Made by a program: the position numbers and the translations under genes. Below are positions 10,649-22,001 of a stretch of 64,000 nt of DNA, in pieces; the stretch's first letter is position 1; every line of letters starts with the position of its first letter. A model generated the notes under the pieces. It worked only from the letters and a program-made list of their open reading frames with translations, did not search any database and had not been told where the DNA came from. This DNA is from Panax quinquefolius (Eukaryota > Streptophyta > Magnoliopsida > Apiales > Araliaceae): the NCBI GenBank assembly GCA_020205615.1, contig CM035151.1, forward strand, positions 45,499,409 to 45,563,408, written 5' to 3'.

Positions 10649-12154
10649 TGTAACACCCCGAACCCGATATAGGCCCAAAGTGCTACACGCCGCAAGCCCA
10701 TAGTCCCAAAAGGCAACAATATCAATAACGTGCAGCCCAAACAAAATAACTTAACATTAATCTTAACTTAAAACCCAACAAAACATATACTTTAAATCAA
10801 TCCAAATGAAATACTAATAAATACCACATTCAAATAATGGAGACGCAACTCCTCGAAACTAAGAGTTTTATCAAAATTCATCTACAAAAGAATAACATCT
10901 AAAACTAAACTCCAGCTATTCCAAGCGTATCAAAATAAGTGCTCAGCTTTCAACGATGGGACCTGTAAAAATCTGTAAAGGGGTGAGCGATGAAGGCCAT
11001 CAAGTAGCAATCCTCTCTATCTAGCCGAATCAAGTACAATTTGCAAAATACTTGTTCGAAATAACTTTTTATTTTTTCAATAACAATAGTACAAAAACTT
11101 TTTAAAACTAAAACAATTCAAAAATAATTTCAATGTATATTATATCTCTTTTAATCCACAAATTTTAGCGACTAAGGTTAGAATAGCCCCAATAACACGC
11201 ACCCAAAAGTTCGATAACGTTATGATACGCACCATACTAAGGTATCTATAAAATGGACGCCCCTCAAGGGCATCTAAAAGGTGTGCCTTTAAGAGGTCCT
11301 ATATTAGCTCTTAACTAAACGTAATCAACAACGGGTTCTATACATAGTCGAATCGAGGATTTCAAAAACTTTTCTCAATATTATCGATAATATAAACGAT
11401 ACTTTTCACAGCTTCAAAATCATATAATCTTATTCACAGCTTCAAAATAAATACTTGATCCGAATTTTGAAATGAAAGAAACATAACAATTTAATTTAAA
11501 TGGAAGCCTTAAATAAAAGATAACGAATTTTGAAACTGTACATTTAGGCATCCGAATAATTAATAAGACATACTTAAAAGTAAGGATAATCTTAAAAACA
11601 CTAAATAGTTCGGAAAGCCACTTACCTCGATATTGCAAAACAAGAAATTAAAAACGAACAAATCCTAAATATAAAATTAAGACAAATAGAATTATTAGAA
11701 TACAATATTATAACACAATCATACTCTTTATTCAATATTATGCACATAAATCTTAATTTTAAATAAATTCATAGTTAATTATTATAAAATTGATTACAAA
11801 ATTAACCATATATAAATAAGGCAAATATCATCTCATAATAATAATAAAAAAAGGGTTTAAGTTTTACCTTTTGAATTTTTCTTCTTCTTCTTCAACTCAT
11901 ATCTCATTGTACTCCAAAGCCAAATAAATTTTCACGTTCTTCTCTCTCTATAGTTGTTTAAATATATTTAAATCCTTTGCAAAATAGGTTACTAGGTAAA
12001 AGAGTCCTTTTTAAAATTAAGAATTTGTTAAACTTGAATGACTTTTCTTATCCTTATAGGTTTTAGATATGTATAAATAATTATTAGTTACACTTCTATT
12101 ATCTAATTATATTATTTTATTATCTTTTATCTTTTTTTTTAAACCGGTATTACA
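10649..12154 (-). repeat. Left LTR of element D (3' LTR on the minus strand)
   Basis: 1506 bp, TGTAACACCC...GGTATTACA on the plus strand. Close match to 13514-15017 with small indels. It is preceded directly by GTCTC (10644-10648). Confidence 0.93.
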
Positions 12155-12172
12155 TTCTACCCACCTTAAAAG
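12155..12172 (-). other. Purine tract of element D
   Basis: Minus-strand AAGGTGGGTAGAA directly before the LTR terminus, the expected plus-strand priming site. It lies about 115 bp beyond the gag stop, showing that nothing else is encoded. Confidence 0.7.
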
Positions 12173-12284
12173 AAGTTGGTCCTCCAAATTTCAAAAATAA
12201 CATCTAAAGAAAAATACAAATTTGAAATAATCAAGAAATTCATTATCTAATTACTAAATGCAATTAATAAAAGATTTTCATACC

Positions 12285-13258
12285 TTAATTTTGGTTGCCT
12301 GAAAGCTGAAACACACGTCCTCGATTTGTTCCTAGGCTTGCCAATGTTATTTCTTCCTCTTTTTCATATCTTTTCGGTGGAGGGTTCTTGGGGCATTGGG
12401 CAATCCTATGACCGAAATCTCCACAATGAAAACACGCTCCCGTATTCCAACGACATTCCTTATCTAGGTGGTTTCTACCACACCTCGAACACTTCAGTTT
12501 GTTCTCTTGATTCCACTGGTTTCCTCTAAACTTAGTGGTTTGCATATTCAACTTCTTTGTATGTCCTCCATGGCTGGACTCTTCCCCAGATGGTTCATCC
12601 CTCTTATTGTTATTCCCTTTCTCCATTTCCGCTAAGCCCTTCTCGATCACTAACGCCTTATTGAGCACCGCATCATATATGGGCAGCTCAAAAGATGCCA
12701 CGCCATGTCTTATGTCAGCCCGTAATCCATCCTCCAACCTTTGTACTTTTGCCACCTCATCTGCCACCAAGGTCGGTGCATACTTGGCAAGCTTCGCGAA
12801 TTCAGCTTCATATTGAGCAACTGTCTTGGTCCCTTATTCGAGCCTAATAAATTCTGTCTTCTTTTGTGCCTGAATTGTTCTAGGAAAGTATTTATTAGTA
12901 AATGCCTCCTTGAACATGGTCCATGTGTAGGGTTCAGGATTCCCTTCATGCTTTCTTTTCTCCATAAGCCACCAATCATACGCCCCACCTTGAAGCTGGT
13001 AAACTGCCAACGTCACCTTATTAGCCTCACTACTCCCTAGCAAATCAAACGCCTTCTCCATTTCTTGAATCCACTTCTCAACTATGGAAGGGTCCGTAGT
13101 CTTTCAAAGATTAAGCGATTCAATCGCTTGAATTCCGCTACCATGCCACGTTGCCCAGGTTGTTGGTTTTGCACTAGCTGAGCTAAAGTAGTAGCCAGCT
13201 GAGTGAGACCATTAGCGCCAAAATTGGTGTTAGTAGGGTTGCTTCTTCTAGGCGGCAT
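12285..13258 (-). pseudogene. gag: Element D gag, nearly complete
   Basis: The start is placed at ATG 13258 because it begins MPPRRSN, the usual start of this Gag family. In order: an N-terminal QLATTLAQL segment, a Gag core with YDWWLMEKRKHEG and YFPRTIQAQKKTEF, and two CCHC zinc knuckles (CSRCGRNHLDKEC and CFHCGDFGHRIAQC), ending at 12285. About 320 codons. Two lesions are visible: a frameshift near 13085-13110 and an in-frame TAA at about 12833 where CAA would be expected. Gag packages RNA into virus-like particles; the two intact knuckles suggest recent function. Confidence 0.9.
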
Positions 13259-13492
13259 TTTCCCTACAAAAGAAATCCCCACTCAACAACACTATACAAA
13301 ACTAATAACGAATAAAATAAATTACCTAATTAGCCTCGAGTACCAAACGTCAAACAAAACATAGATTTCTTACCTTATTCTCTATTTAATTTTAAAATCA
13401 TTAAATTTAGTCAATACTCTTACCCACAACTAACTCCCAAAATCACTCCCCAGGAAATATGTAGGTTTTTCAACCTAACACATTGCGAGGGG

Positions 13493-13509
13493 CCACTGCT
13501 TTGATACCA
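13493..13509 (-). other. Primer binding site of element D
   Basis: On the minus strand TGGTATCAAAGCAGTGG follows the right LTR after four bases. It resembles the complement of initiator tRNA-Met with mismatches and sets the orientation of D. Confidence 0.75.
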
Positions 13510-13513
13510 CCTC

Positions 13514-15017
13514 TGTAACACCCCGAACCCGATATAGGCCCAGAGTGGTACACGCCGTAAGCCCATAAGCCCGCAAGGCAACAATATCAATAACGCGCAG
13601 CCCAAACAAAATAACTTAACATTAATCTTAACTTAAAACCCAACAATAAATATACTTTAAATCAATCCAAATGAAATACTAATAAATACCAGATTCAAAT
13701 AATGGAGACGCAGCTCCTCAGAACTAAGAGTTTTATCAAAATTCATCAACAAAAGAATAACATCTAAAACTAAACTCCAGCTATTCCAAGCGTATCAAAT
13801 AAGTGTTCAAATTTTCAAACGATGGGACCAAAAAAATCAGAAGGGGTGAGCGATGAAGCCTAGCAAGTAGCAATCCTCTCTATCTAGCCGAATCAAGTAC
13901 AATTTGCAAAATACTTTTTCAAAATAACTTTTTATTTTTTCAATAACAATAGTACAAAAACTTATTAAAACTAAAATAATTCAAAAATAATTTCAATGTA
14001 TATTATATCTCTTTTAATCCACAGCCTTAGCGACTAAGGTTAGAATAACCCTATAACACGGCCCAAAAGTTTGATAACGTTATGATACGCACCATACTAA
14101 GGTATCTATAAAAATGGACGCTCCCCGAAGGGCATCTAAAAGGCGTGCGCCTTAGTAGGTCCTATATTAGCTCCTAACTAAACGTAATCAACAACGGGTT
14201 CTATACATAGTCGATCGAGGATTTCAAAAACTTTCTCAATATTATCGATAATATAAACGATACTTTTCACAGCTTCAAAATCATATAATCTCATTCACAG
14301 TTCGAAAATAAATACTTGATCCGAATTTTGAAATGAAAGAACATAACAATTTAATTTAAATGGAAGCCTTAAATATAAGATAACGAATTTTGAAACTGTA
14401 CATTTAGGCATCCGAATAATTAATAAGACATACTTAAAAGTAACGATAATCTTAAAAACACTAAATAGTTCTAAAGCCACTTACCTCGATATATATTGCA
14501 AAACACGAAATTAAAACGAACAAATCCTAAATATAAAATTAAGACAAATAGAATTATTAGAATACAATATTATAACACATTCATACTCTTTATTCAATAT
14601 TATGCACATAAATCTTAAGTTTTAAATAAATTCGTAGTTAATTATTATAAAAATTGATTACAAAATTAACCATATATATATAAGGCAAATATCATCTCAT
14701 AATAATAATAAAAAAAAGGGTTTAAGTTTTACCTTTTTGAATTTTCTTCTTTTCTTCTTCACTGTTATGCTGTACTCCAAAGCCAAATAAATTTTTACGT
14801 TCTTCTCTCTCTAGTTGTTTAAATATATGTAAATCCTTTGCAAAATAGGTTACTAGGTAAAAGAGTCCTTTTTAAAATTAAGAATTTGTTAAACTTGAAT
14901 GACTTTTCTTATCCTTATAGGTTTTAGATATGTATAAATAATTATTAGTTACACTTCTATTATCTAATTATATTATTTTATTATCTTTTATCTTTTTTTT
15001 TTAAACTGGGTATTACA
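13514..15017 (-). repeat. Right LTR of element D (5' LTR on the minus strand)
   Basis: 1504 bp, partner of 10649-12154. It ends TATTACA at 15017 and is followed by TRIM-like DNA rather than by a target duplication. Confidence 0.93.
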
Positions 15018-15653
15018 CCTGACTTGACCTTTTGGGAGCCTGTGGTGGGCTAAGATGACCCAAGAAGATACTATTGGGCCAGTAGTTTGAGGCCTTATTT
15101 GGATGGATTTGATTCGATTCGGACTTGGATTTGACCCAGATTTATTTATTCAACTTCGGATTGATTTGACGGGTTGTTTTATATGGTATGAAAGGCGACT
15201 CTCGAAGCCTCGCCTCGGGTCATCCGATCGGAGTTCTTTGGAGGTGGGGACACGAAAGGTGGTGGTATTATCCCACAATGGAGAGATGGAGGTCCAGAGG
15301 TGGGGACACGGAAGCCGGTAGGTATTATCCCACATGGCTAGAGAGGCAAAAGATTTTTGGGTCAGTGTGTGTGATCGGGATTCGACGGGACATCGAAATT
15401 TAAGCGGTGGAGTTTGTAATATCCTTAGTCCACATCGAAAGATAGGGAAAATTTGTGTCAGATATAAGGAAATAAGTTACTACCAATAGTACCTTCAAGT
15501 CCTTTTGGGGAGCCTGTGGTGGGCTAAGATGACCCAAGAAGATACTATTGGGCCAGTAGTTTGAGGCTTTATTTTGATGGATTTGATTCGATTTGGACTT
15601 GGGATTTGACCCGAGATTTATTCCAGACTCGGGATTTGACTCGGGTTGTTTCA
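15018..15653 (+). mobile_element. TRIM-like miniature element, 5' truncated, fused to element D
   Basis: A block of about 150 bp at 15027-15181 recurs at 15500-15653 (both contain GGGCTAAGATGACCCAAGAA). The right copy can be extended to a 239 bp LTR-like unit at 15415-15653 (TGTAATATCC...TTGTTTCA). The left copy lacks about the first 80 bp. Just after the left copy, TGGTATGAAAGG (15184) resembles a decayed iMet PBS, and a purine tract (GCGGTGGAGTT) precedes the right copy. No coding capacity. The right end is followed by GTCTC (15654-15658), which matches the sequence left of element D (10644-10648). Confidence 0.65.
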
Positions 15654-16074
15654 GTCTCCCTGCTAAATTCCTTGGGGTTCCTTTAATCACTGCTAAACTT
15701 AGCCTTGTTGACTGCAAGCCTCTCATAGACAAGATCACCAGTAAAACCAACTCTTGGACCAACAAATTTCTTTCCTATTCCGGATGACTGCAACTGATCA
15801 AATCTGTACTCTTTGTTATTCAGTCCTATTTGTCTTCTTTGTTTATCCTTCCTGCAGTTGTATTAAAGGATATCTAAAATATAATCCGAAGATACCTCTG
15901 GAAAGGCCCCTCTCTATCGCATTATGGAGCGAAGGTTGCATGGAGCAAAATCTCTTTACCATTTTCGGAAGGGGGTTTAGGTATCAAATCCTTGGATGAA
16001 TGGAACAAAGCCTATGTCCTCCTCCACCTTTGGAATGTTGTTAACCCTTCCTCCACATCTCTTTGGGCCTTTTG
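15654..16074 (+). pseudogene. LINE segment 3 (RT C-terminal part)
   Basis: Encodes the conserved plant L1-type RT block LPAKFLGVPLITAKLSLVDC followed by a SWTNKFLSYSGRLQLIKS-like stretch (one frameshift near 15785), then a GGLGIKSLDEWNKAYVLLHL-like stretch in another frame before 16040. It is interrupted at LWAF by element E1; the next codons are at 26841. LINE RT copies element RNA at the nick site; this copy is broken. Confidence 0.9.
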
Positions 16075-16691
16075 TGTGAGACCCCGAATTTTATGAAATA
16101 AAAGTATTCAATTTTTCTATTTTGGTAAATAGTTAAATTGATAAAAGTTTAAAGTTAAGGGTAATATGTGAAAATGTTTTTTGCAAAGTAAGCAAGTTGA
16201 TATAAAATATTCGTTGTGTCGGGGAATATTCGATTAGTGGAATATTCTTTTTGTAGGGAATATCTCATACGATGCAGACAATCATTAGTGGACCCTATAG
16301 CACGGAATTATTGTTTGATTGAGAAAACGACAAAAATATTTTTATGAAAATAACGGCGGAAGTTTTACCGTTAAGCTTGTTGAAACACCCAAAGTTAAAA
16401 GTACAAGAATACACGTTAGTTGCATAGTAGCACACCTTGTATTGATTATTGATGCTTACGTGATATGTCACTCGGTTTTGTTTTATTAGTATTATTAATG
16501 TAATAAAATAGAAAAGCTTTTTATATAAAATGTAATACTTTTATAAAGTTATTCATTTTATTAGGCTAATAGTAAAATCTTTTATATAAAACATAATACT
16601 TTTATAAAGTTATCTGCTTTTATTAGACAATAATTAGAATATATTATATTTTATTATGCATAGTGTTTGCATAGTGCTCGCGATATGTTGC

Positions 16692-18117
16692 TTTGTGACA
16701 CCCCAAATCCGCACTTCAATTCCACGAGATTTGGTGTTCATTTATACAAATATCATCTATCTATCTACCCATAATAAATGCAAACCATGCAATAGATAGA
16801 ATAAAAATCTTCCCCTTAAGGGTTACAACATCTGAATAATAATAATACAATCCCAAGTTAAACTAACCTTAAACATCTGTGTGGAATCATAAACAAATAA
16901 GTCTTAACAACATCATTAACTCAAGTCTTAAACATAAATACATCATCTAATAAAATAACAAGTCTTCATCACTTGCTAACTTTTCCCTTGCTCTTACTAG
17001 TGGAAGGTTCATCAGTTCTTTCGTTCTTAACTGCAATGTTATTATTAAGCAAGAGTGAGCACTATTGCCCACAAGTATAGTAATGAAATAACAGTATAAT
17101 AACATGCGAATAGATCAAAGACATCTGAATAAAAGCTCAACTTTTGAATCAAGAATTAATAGCAAGAATTAAAAGAATTCTGAGGGTCATAAGACCTTGA
17201 ACTATGTCCTAGGTTATCAAGGGTTATACTTGAAACCTTTAACAGTCATAAGACTATAGACCTTTCTACTCCTACTTAGGTGGATCATCCCTTAGTACCA
17301 TACTGTGCACAATATCTTAACGCTAACGCATAAGTAAATCCCTTTGCTCAGTTTGACATTCGAGTCCGCACCAAAGGAAGTTTGGTTTGGCTAATTCAAT
17401 AAGGGTTCTGAAATTTAGAACGTTCATCAACTAAAGACTAGTTGAATCAATAAAGGTTCACTAGTCTAATAAGGTTCAATAATAATGATATTCAAATCGA
17501 ATAATAATCTCAAGAAGTATACGATAGAATAATTATTGTATAACTGAATCATGCTTTGAAAAGATAATAAATTTTTAATACAACATTTGAACTTGAATAG
17601 TAGTAATGATAATTTACTCGGGGTAAATAATAAACTTGAACAATAATGACAAGTAGGGTTAGGAAACTTGCCTCGTGCGTAGATTACACTTTAACTAAAC
17701 ACGTTCTTTGAATTTAATCCTACATACCATTCACATTCACAATACCAGTCAATTATAATTTAACTAATCATCATAAACCCATTCTTTTATCTAAACTTTG
17801 GTTATGACTATACTTAGTCAAATATCACACTTATTGTCACATAATAATACTTCATAAATAATAAGCTACTTATGAAATCAATAATTCAATCTACATGTAA
17901 TTATGTTATTTACATGTTAAGTATTTATTTTAACATCTCATTATACTTATAACATAGTTTTATGTTTGTTAAATCAAGTTGCTATCACGTTGCTTGAACT
18001 TGAATATTAAAAATATTTCATTTACGACATTCTCAGCAGAGTGCATCATGGCGCCACTTTTGTACTTTTATCTTGTATTTGTGGCGTCATGCTGTATACT
18101 ATGTTGGACTCTTCACA
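16692..18117 (-). mobile_element. Solo LTR F, minus strand, inside the E1 5' LTR
   Basis: The E1 3' LTR lacks this 1426 bp. It is bounded by GTTGC at 16687-16691 and 18118-18122. On the minus strand it begins TGTGAAGAG and ends in GGATTTGGGGTGTCACA plus two extra bases at the junction, so the exact end could shift by 2 bp. It shares a recognisable segment with the element C LTR (the region with TTTGGTGCGGACT), so F is a distant relative of C. No coding region. Confidence 0.85.
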
Positions 18118-18301
18118 GTTGCATAGTGCCTGCATAGTGTTTTGCATAGTAAAATCTTTATATAAAGTTATTCATTTTATTAGATTATAAATAGAATATA
18201 TTATATTTTATTTAAAAGGTTTTTCTTTAAATATGGACCGTCCGATTAAAAGTAAATCAATCTGAAATGTTCATGAATTAGTTACTATGCAGTCCATTCT
18301 T

Positions 18302-18310
18302 CTATAAATA
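18302..18310 (+). promoter_or_regulatory. TATA box of the E1 5' LTR
   Basis: CTATAAATA followed by GAAGCTCATT is conserved in position in all four E-family LTRs (18302, 23126, 39719, 51848). It probably drives transcription of the element from the LTR. Confidence 0.65.
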
Positions 18311-18579
18311 GAAGCTCATTCCTTCATTATTTTTTACGAATTCACTGAAACTTGAGAGAGAGAAACTATAGAGAGAGTTCTTCTTCAATAATCTTAAGTG
18401 TATTTCTTTAGAGTTTAAGAAAGCTTTGAGCGTAGTGCAAGTTTTCTTCAAGTATATTCCCGCCCTACCAGTTGGAATACTTTTCTTTTTAAGGTAGGGG
18501 ATATAATTGTCGTACTCGTAAGGGATATTATTTATTGTACTTGTAAGGGGTATTATTTCATTTGTATTCATGAAGAGAA

Positions 18580-18860
18580 CTTTTGTTATTCCATTATTTA
18601 TTATTCATTGAATAACTCAGATACGCTGCTACCCTATACTTGGTGAAATTATTCATTTTCCATTCTTTATTATTCAGTTGGAATATCATGTCTGTGCGTT
18701 TTAATCCAGACTGATTTCATTCTTTATTATTCTGTTGGAATATCCTGTCTGTGCGTTTTACGCCGGACCTGATTCCGTTATTTATTATTCTGTTGGAATA
18801 ACCTGCCTGTGCGATTTATCACATGCCTGGTGATTTCTTTTGTTATTCCATTCTTTATTA
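18580..18860 (+). repeat. TTCCA...TGGAA repeat units downstream of the E1 TATA box
   Basis: About four units of roughly 60-65 bp. Each contains TTCC, TTTATTATTCTG and TTGGAATA, so the outer parts are complementary (TTCCA/TGGAA). Units also carry a smaller hairpin such as GCGTTTTACGC. The number of units differs between copies: 18580-18860, 23405-23700, 39895-40130 and, longest, 52045-52640. Confidence 0.75.
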
Positions 18861-20185
18861 TACTTAGTTGGTAAAAACTTTGACTTCTATACTCCATGAA
18901 ATTAGTGGAATATCCTTGATATTTGCGCTTCATCCAGTATCTTTTCATGGAAATATTCTTCTGAGCATTCTTGAATTTTACTCCACAAAGTAGTATCATG
19001 TTGACAACTTGGACATTATTAAGTTCAGGATAAATTAACTTATAAATATTTAAAACTTATTCTTGAACTTGTTTTATTGAATTATCATGTCATTGTCATG
19101 ATGAGTTATGTTGGTTATTATGTGAAAACATGAAAGTTTCTTAGAAATCACAAAGGGTTGAAAATCAGATTTTGGTAAAATTGGAGTATGAAATTCAATT
19201 GCCCATATCTCCTATTATTTTTCAAATTTTGGAGTTTGGTCAAGTTCTAGAGTTAGATCTATGAGTTTTATAACTTCTCCAAGTGGAATCACTAGAAAAG
19301 GTGTTGTAGATTTTCGTGTGGACTGATTTTAGTAAAGGAGTCAAAATCTGCAAATTGCCAAAAGACTACTGTCCAGAAGTTTAAAAGGGCATTTTCGCCC
19401 ACTTAGCTTTTGAAATAAATTCCGGCCTTATGGGACATGAAAATATATGGTATAAAGTACCTCCTGTCCAAAAATGAACTCATTCCGACTTAAAATGAGC
19501 AAGTTATGACTATTTCAATATTTAGATTTTTTCGACGAAAAACGCTATAACCTTAGTTCTATAACTCCGATGAGCATGAAATTTAAACTGAAAGCTCACG
19601 TTAACATGTGTAAGATCCTGCCAAGATTTGGGAATTTCTAGAGTTAACCTTGAGGTAGCTAATTTCTTAAGGAATTAATTAGAAATTGATTTTCGAAAAA
19701 TAGTATATAAATTTTAAAAATTCCGAGAAAAATATATGTTCAATATGGGACTATATTCTGCTTAATCCGAGAAAAGAATAATTTTTGGGACTGATTTGGT
19801 ATTTTTCATGAAAATAATTTAGTTACGAACATATGAATTAAATATATTATGTTGAAAAATTGGTAAATAGGATTTTATGGCTTGAAAATCCTACATAAGG
19901 TATATGAAGATATTGATTAGTAATTTGATTATTGGTGATAAAATCTTATGAGTATGTCATTTTTGAATGATTAAATGCATTATTTAGAAAAGTGTAAACA
20001 ATTAAATTAAATTGTTTATAAGTTTAAGGAGTGATTAAAATATTGTTATTAATAATATTAGATTATGATTTTATTAAGTGATTGATAATGTTTGGATAAA
20101 TTTAAAGTCTTTAATATTTATCCTTGATTTAGTTTGACTAATGCTTATAATATGGTCATCATCCTCATCTTTATATTATTTTGAA

Positions 20186-20826
20186 AGTCATCTGTGTCCT
20201 GTAGTGCATAGATGGACTTGGTATGATTATGACCAGGAATTATTGGGTATAATCATAACGGTAATGTTACAAATGATGTGGAAAAAGTCCTCATTGGCCC
20301 GTAGTGCATTGATGGACAGTTTTTGGTATGATTATGGCTATGGATTCTCTTTGGCCGTAGTGCAAAGATGAATTGTTTTATGGCATGATCAGGACCGTTG
20401 ATGAAAACACGATTATCTTTGGCCGTAGTGCATGGATAATTCGTGGTCGTGATAATAATGAATATCCTTGGCCTGTAGTGCGGGGATGATTCGATGATGT
20501 GGATTAATTATAAAGCTGAGTCTTAGTGATGAAATATTAATTCATGGATGTGATAATAATGAATATCTTTGGCCATAGTCATGGATAATTCTTGCATGTG
20601 ATACTAACGAATATCCTTGGCCGTAGTGCATGGATAATTTGATGATGTGGATTATTTATTAAGTCGAGTCTCAGAGATAAAATATTTATTATACACTTTT
20701 ATTTCGTAGAAGATAGTAGATATCATGCTCTACTTGACTCTTCTAAAATACAGTTGTATGTCTTTGGCATGTAGTGCAAAGATGAATTGTTAATGAATAT
20801 CTTTGGCCGTAGTGCAAAGATGAATT
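20186..20826 (+). repeat. Array of hairpins with a GGCCGTAGTG-type loop, E1 5' LTR
   Basis: Ten units at 20186-20218, 20287-20317, 20344-20373, 20409-20444, 20460-20492, 20561-20591, 20608-20641, 20759-20785 and 20795-20826, plus weaker ones. The loop is close to GGCC(C)GTAGTG. The arms differ, for example ATTCTCTTTG with CAAAGATGAAT, AGTCATCTGTG with CATAGATGGACT, and GTCCTCATTG with CATTGATGGAC. They lie in the 3' half of the LTR, well downstream of the TATA box. Confidence 0.8.
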
Positions 20827-22001
20827 TATTAGTATGATTATGAGCAGGAATTCTAATTTGGTATAACCATGATTTTTGATGTTTCAGGTGAAGATAGGTG
20901 ATGAAAATTATATTCGTCGTGGTTGCGAAGAGGAATTTAGAACCACAATTATGATTATGAGTTCTTCATATGATTGTGGACAGGAACTGTTGATTTATTT
21001 TACATGGATAAAACATTATTGGTGGACTTTTAACATAGAGAAGATAATAGACCTTATGGTCTATTTGACTCTTCTAATGGATTGCTCGTTCCGCTGCAAC
21101 TATGGTTGAAAAGTTTTATTATCTACCATATGTTCTAAATCTCTAATTTATTATTGATGAAAGCTATTGATAATTTAATTATCTTTACTCATGATATTCT
21201 TTACTAGGCTAGTTGTGCTCACCCTTTCCGCTTCACAATTCCTTTCAGGTAATAAGAGTGTTGCCGAAAGAGTGTTCTTGGTCGAGCTGAGGATAATCGG
21301 GGAATTGAACGATTGGTATCTAGTCAGTGGAGGTTCTCCTAAACAAAGATAGAAAAAAAGTGTGTTGTATTCTACACAATATTTAGTAGTTATATTTAGT
21401 GAATCAAATAGGGTGAGGTGAACCCAACTTTGGAAGGGTATTTTGCTACTATCATACAAGATGTCTAATAACATAAAACCTCGTGTTATTATAAGATAGG
21501 GTTGTGCGCATCCAGTTGTTGAGTATATCTACGGGCAATACCTATATGATCTTGGAGTTTATTTAAAATATAATATTCATTTGGAGATAGTGGAGATAGT
21601 TATATGTCAAGAGAAGACTCACCACTGGAAAGAAGATGATAGTAATCTTTTCATTTTTCTTTGGGGTCTATTGGATCAACCAAGGATAATTCTGTGGACA
21701 TATAATATCTATTATAACCTAGACGCATGGCCTCCCATGTACGAAGGTTTCCTTGAGCACTTCCCAAAGATTTTAATTTCTAAAATAGTTTTTGACTATA
21801 CTTTTATGTAAAGTACCATTGTAAGGTTGTGGTCGAGGCACCATGAGAGTTACATACTTTTGTATTAAAACTCACAGTTAACTATGTTCGTATTCTATAC
21901 GATAGTTCAACAATTGTATAAATGAAGTTGTATTTGAATTTTGTACCATGTATCTGGCGACTCAAAATGGGTGATGTATACCTAATTTTGGGGGCGTCAC
22001 A

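Larger units (their letters stand above)
10649..15017 (-). mobile_element. Element D: gag-only Ty3/gypsy (TR-GAG type), minus strand
   Basis: Two LTRs of about 1.5 kb (10649-12154 and 13514-15017; both TGTAACACCC... to ...TATTACA on the plus strand) flank only 1359 bp. On the minus strand the internal region holds an iMet-type PBS next to the right LTR, one gag gene and a purine tract next to the left LTR. No protease, RT, RNase H or integrase is present, and there is no room for them. The layout fits the published plant class of terminal-repeat retrotransposons carrying only a GAG domain. It would depend on enzymes from a full Ty3/gypsy relative. The right flank (CCTGA) does not match the left flank (GTCTC); see the TRIM-like block. 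Confidence 0.9.
16075..22001 (+). repeat. 5' LTR of E1 (contains solo LTR F)
   Basis: 5927 bp as found, about 4.5 kb without F. Collinear with 22335-26835. It holds a TATA box at 18302, a set of TTCCA/TGGAA inverted units just downstream, a long unannotated middle part and an array of GTAGTG-loop hairpins at 20186-20826. Confidence 0.93.

Noticed and set aside
10504..10740. 78-codon minus-strand ORF spanning the copia A end, LINE segment and D LTR
   Set aside because: It crosses two insertion junctions, so it cannot be an ancestral gene; the LINE reading frame on the plus strand explains the middle part.
12326..13040. Plus-strand ORFs opposite the element D gag
   Set aside because: Antisense shadows of a clearly recognisable Gag.
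15018..15022. A target duplication for element D alone
   Set aside because: The left flank GTCTC does not match the right flank CCTGA; the matching GTCTC is at 15654, beyond the TRIM-like block.
20186..20826. Regularly spaced repeats that might suggest a CRISPR array
   Set aside because: Units and spacers are irregular, the DNA is a plant LTR, and no cas genes exist; the repeats fit hairpins inside an LTR.
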